A DNA stretch of 6,633 nucleotides from Pseudomonadota bacterium (GTDB lineage: Bacteria; Pseudomonadota; Alphaproteobacteria; Sphingomonadales; Sphingomonadaceae): contig JAEXLC010000130.1 of the NCBI GenBank assembly GCA_023445495.1, forward strand, positions 1 to 6,633, in the 5' to 3' direction. Within the stretch, counting starts at the first letter, position 1, and every line of letters begins with the position of its first letter. Both the position numbers and the translations under genes were made by a program. Positions 6,069 to 6,633 of this stretch are shown here, piece after piece. The notes under the pieces were generated by a model. That model ran no database searches, was not told where the DNA came from, and saw only the letters and a program-made list of their open reading frames with translations.

Positions 6069-6633
6069 ATCCGCGAATCTTACCCTACGGCACGGCCGCG
6101 ATCGCCGAGGCGGCGGCGCTGATTCGCGCCGGCGAATGCGTCGCGGTGCCGACCGAGACGGTCTATGGCTTGGCCGCCGACGCCACCGAGTCGCGGGCGG
6201 TCGCGGGCATCTATGCGGCCAAGGGGCGGCCGAGCTTCAACCCGCTGATCGTGCATGTGCCCGACCTCGCCGCCGCCGAGCGGATCGCGGTGTTCGATGC
6301 GCAGGCGCGCGACCTGGCGATGCGCTTCTGGCCCGGGCCGCTGACGCTGGTGCTGCCGGTGCGCCCCGACGCCGGGATCGCCTCGCTGGTCACCGCCGGG
6401 CTCGACACGATCGCGATCCGGGTGCCGCGCCACCGCGCGATGCAGGCGCTGCTAGAGGCTTCGGGGAAGCCGCTCGCCGCGCCTTCCGCCAATGCCAGCG
6501 GCTCGATCAGCCCGACCCGAGCCGAGCATGTCGCGAAGAGCCTTGCCGGGCGCATCCCGCTGGTGATCGACGACGGCGCGACCCCTGCAGGGGTGGAATC
6601 GACGATCGTGATGGGCGCGACGATCCTGCGCCC
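6056..6633 (+). CDS. sua5: L-threonylcarbamoyladenylate synthase (Sua5/YrdC family), 3' end beyond window
   Basis: The enzyme makes threonylcarbamoyl-AMP from threonine, bicarbonate and ATP, the first step of the t6A modification at position 37 of ANN-decoding tRNAs in the cytoplasm. The open frame from GTG at 6056 runs 192 codons without a stop to the window edge. Family motifs are VPTETVYGLAADA (31-43), the nucleotide-binding KGRPSFNPLIVHV (56-68), FWPGPLTLVLP, APSANASG (with Ser144 and Asn146) and GVESTIV (179-185). The protein is already about as long as the short TsaC form and still open. KGRPSFNPL is also typical of the long form, so a two-domain Sua5 is favoured, but the C-terminal domain cannot be seen. 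GTG at 6056 was chosen because the protein then begins MSPTNPRILPYG, as homologues commonly do. An in-frame ATG at 6008 would add 16 atypical residues across the promoter region. No Shine-Dalgarno sequence precedes the GTG. Confidence 0.93.
   Translation, partial: MSPTNPRILPYGTAAIAEAAALIRAGECVAVPTETVYGLAADATESRAVAGIYAAKGRPSFNPLIVHVPDLAAAERIAVFDAQARDLAMRFWPGPLTLVLPVRPDAGIASLVTAGLDTIAIRVPRHRAMQALLEASGKPLAAPSANASGSISPTRAEHVAKSLAGRIPLVIDDGATPAGVESTIVMGATILR

Noticed and set aside
1..6633. Possible mobile element, CRISPR array, RNA gene or defence system
   Set aside because: No transposase, integrase, spaced direct repeats, tRNA-like cloverleaf or nuclease/toxin domain is visible. All recognisable coding sequence belongs to ordinary chromosomal families.

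Overview
The window is 6.6 kb of high-GC DNA, strongly biased to G/C at third codon positions. It has short intergenic gaps and six complete genes plus one gene cut by the right edge. The gene set points to an alphaproteobacterium, most likely of the Sphingomonas/Sphingomonadales type. That set is a MacB-type permease, an XdhC/MocA pair, a periplasmic GlpQ followed by a tiny lipoprotein, a DmdC-like acyl-CoA dehydrogenase and a Sua5-type enzyme. The taxonomic guess rests on resemblance of gene families and composition, not on a marker gene.

Layout, left to right: (a) a C-rich tract of 34 bases ending in 18 consecutive C, directly upstream of a 402-residue ABC-transporter permease on the + strand. 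(b) On the - strand, read from the middle outward, xdhC followed by a mocA-like nucleotidyltransferase. These two overlap by 14 bases and look translationally coupled, and the mocA-like gene meets the permease tail to tail with a 32-base overlap. (c) Divergent from xdhC across a short gap, a + strand pair: glpQ (secreted glycerophosphodiester phosphodiesterase) and, 9 bases later, a 99-residue lipoprotein. The pair is closed by a perfect 13-bp-stem terminator that can serve both strands. (d) On the - strand, a 563-residue acyl-CoA dehydrogenase converging on that terminator. (e) Divergent from it across only 46 bases, the first 192 codons of an L-threonylcarbamoyladenylate synthase running off the right edge.

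Functionally these are separate housekeeping or metabolic modules rather than one pathway: efflux or lipoprotein-type transport, molybdenum-cofactor preparation for xanthine-oxidase-family hydroxylases, phosphodiester scavenging in the periplasm, acyl-CoA oxidation, and tRNA t6A biosynthesis. The molybdenum hydroxylase that xdhC/mocA would serve is not in the window, nor is the ATPase partner of the permease.

I found no mobile element, CRISPR array, RNA gene or defence cassette, and no convincing undescribed system. The points most worth a second look are the poly-C tract, the possible leaderless start of the Sua5 gene in a very compact divergent promoter region, a 10-bp-arm palindrome inside xdhC, the convergent gene overlap, and the small lipoprotein coupled to glpQ.
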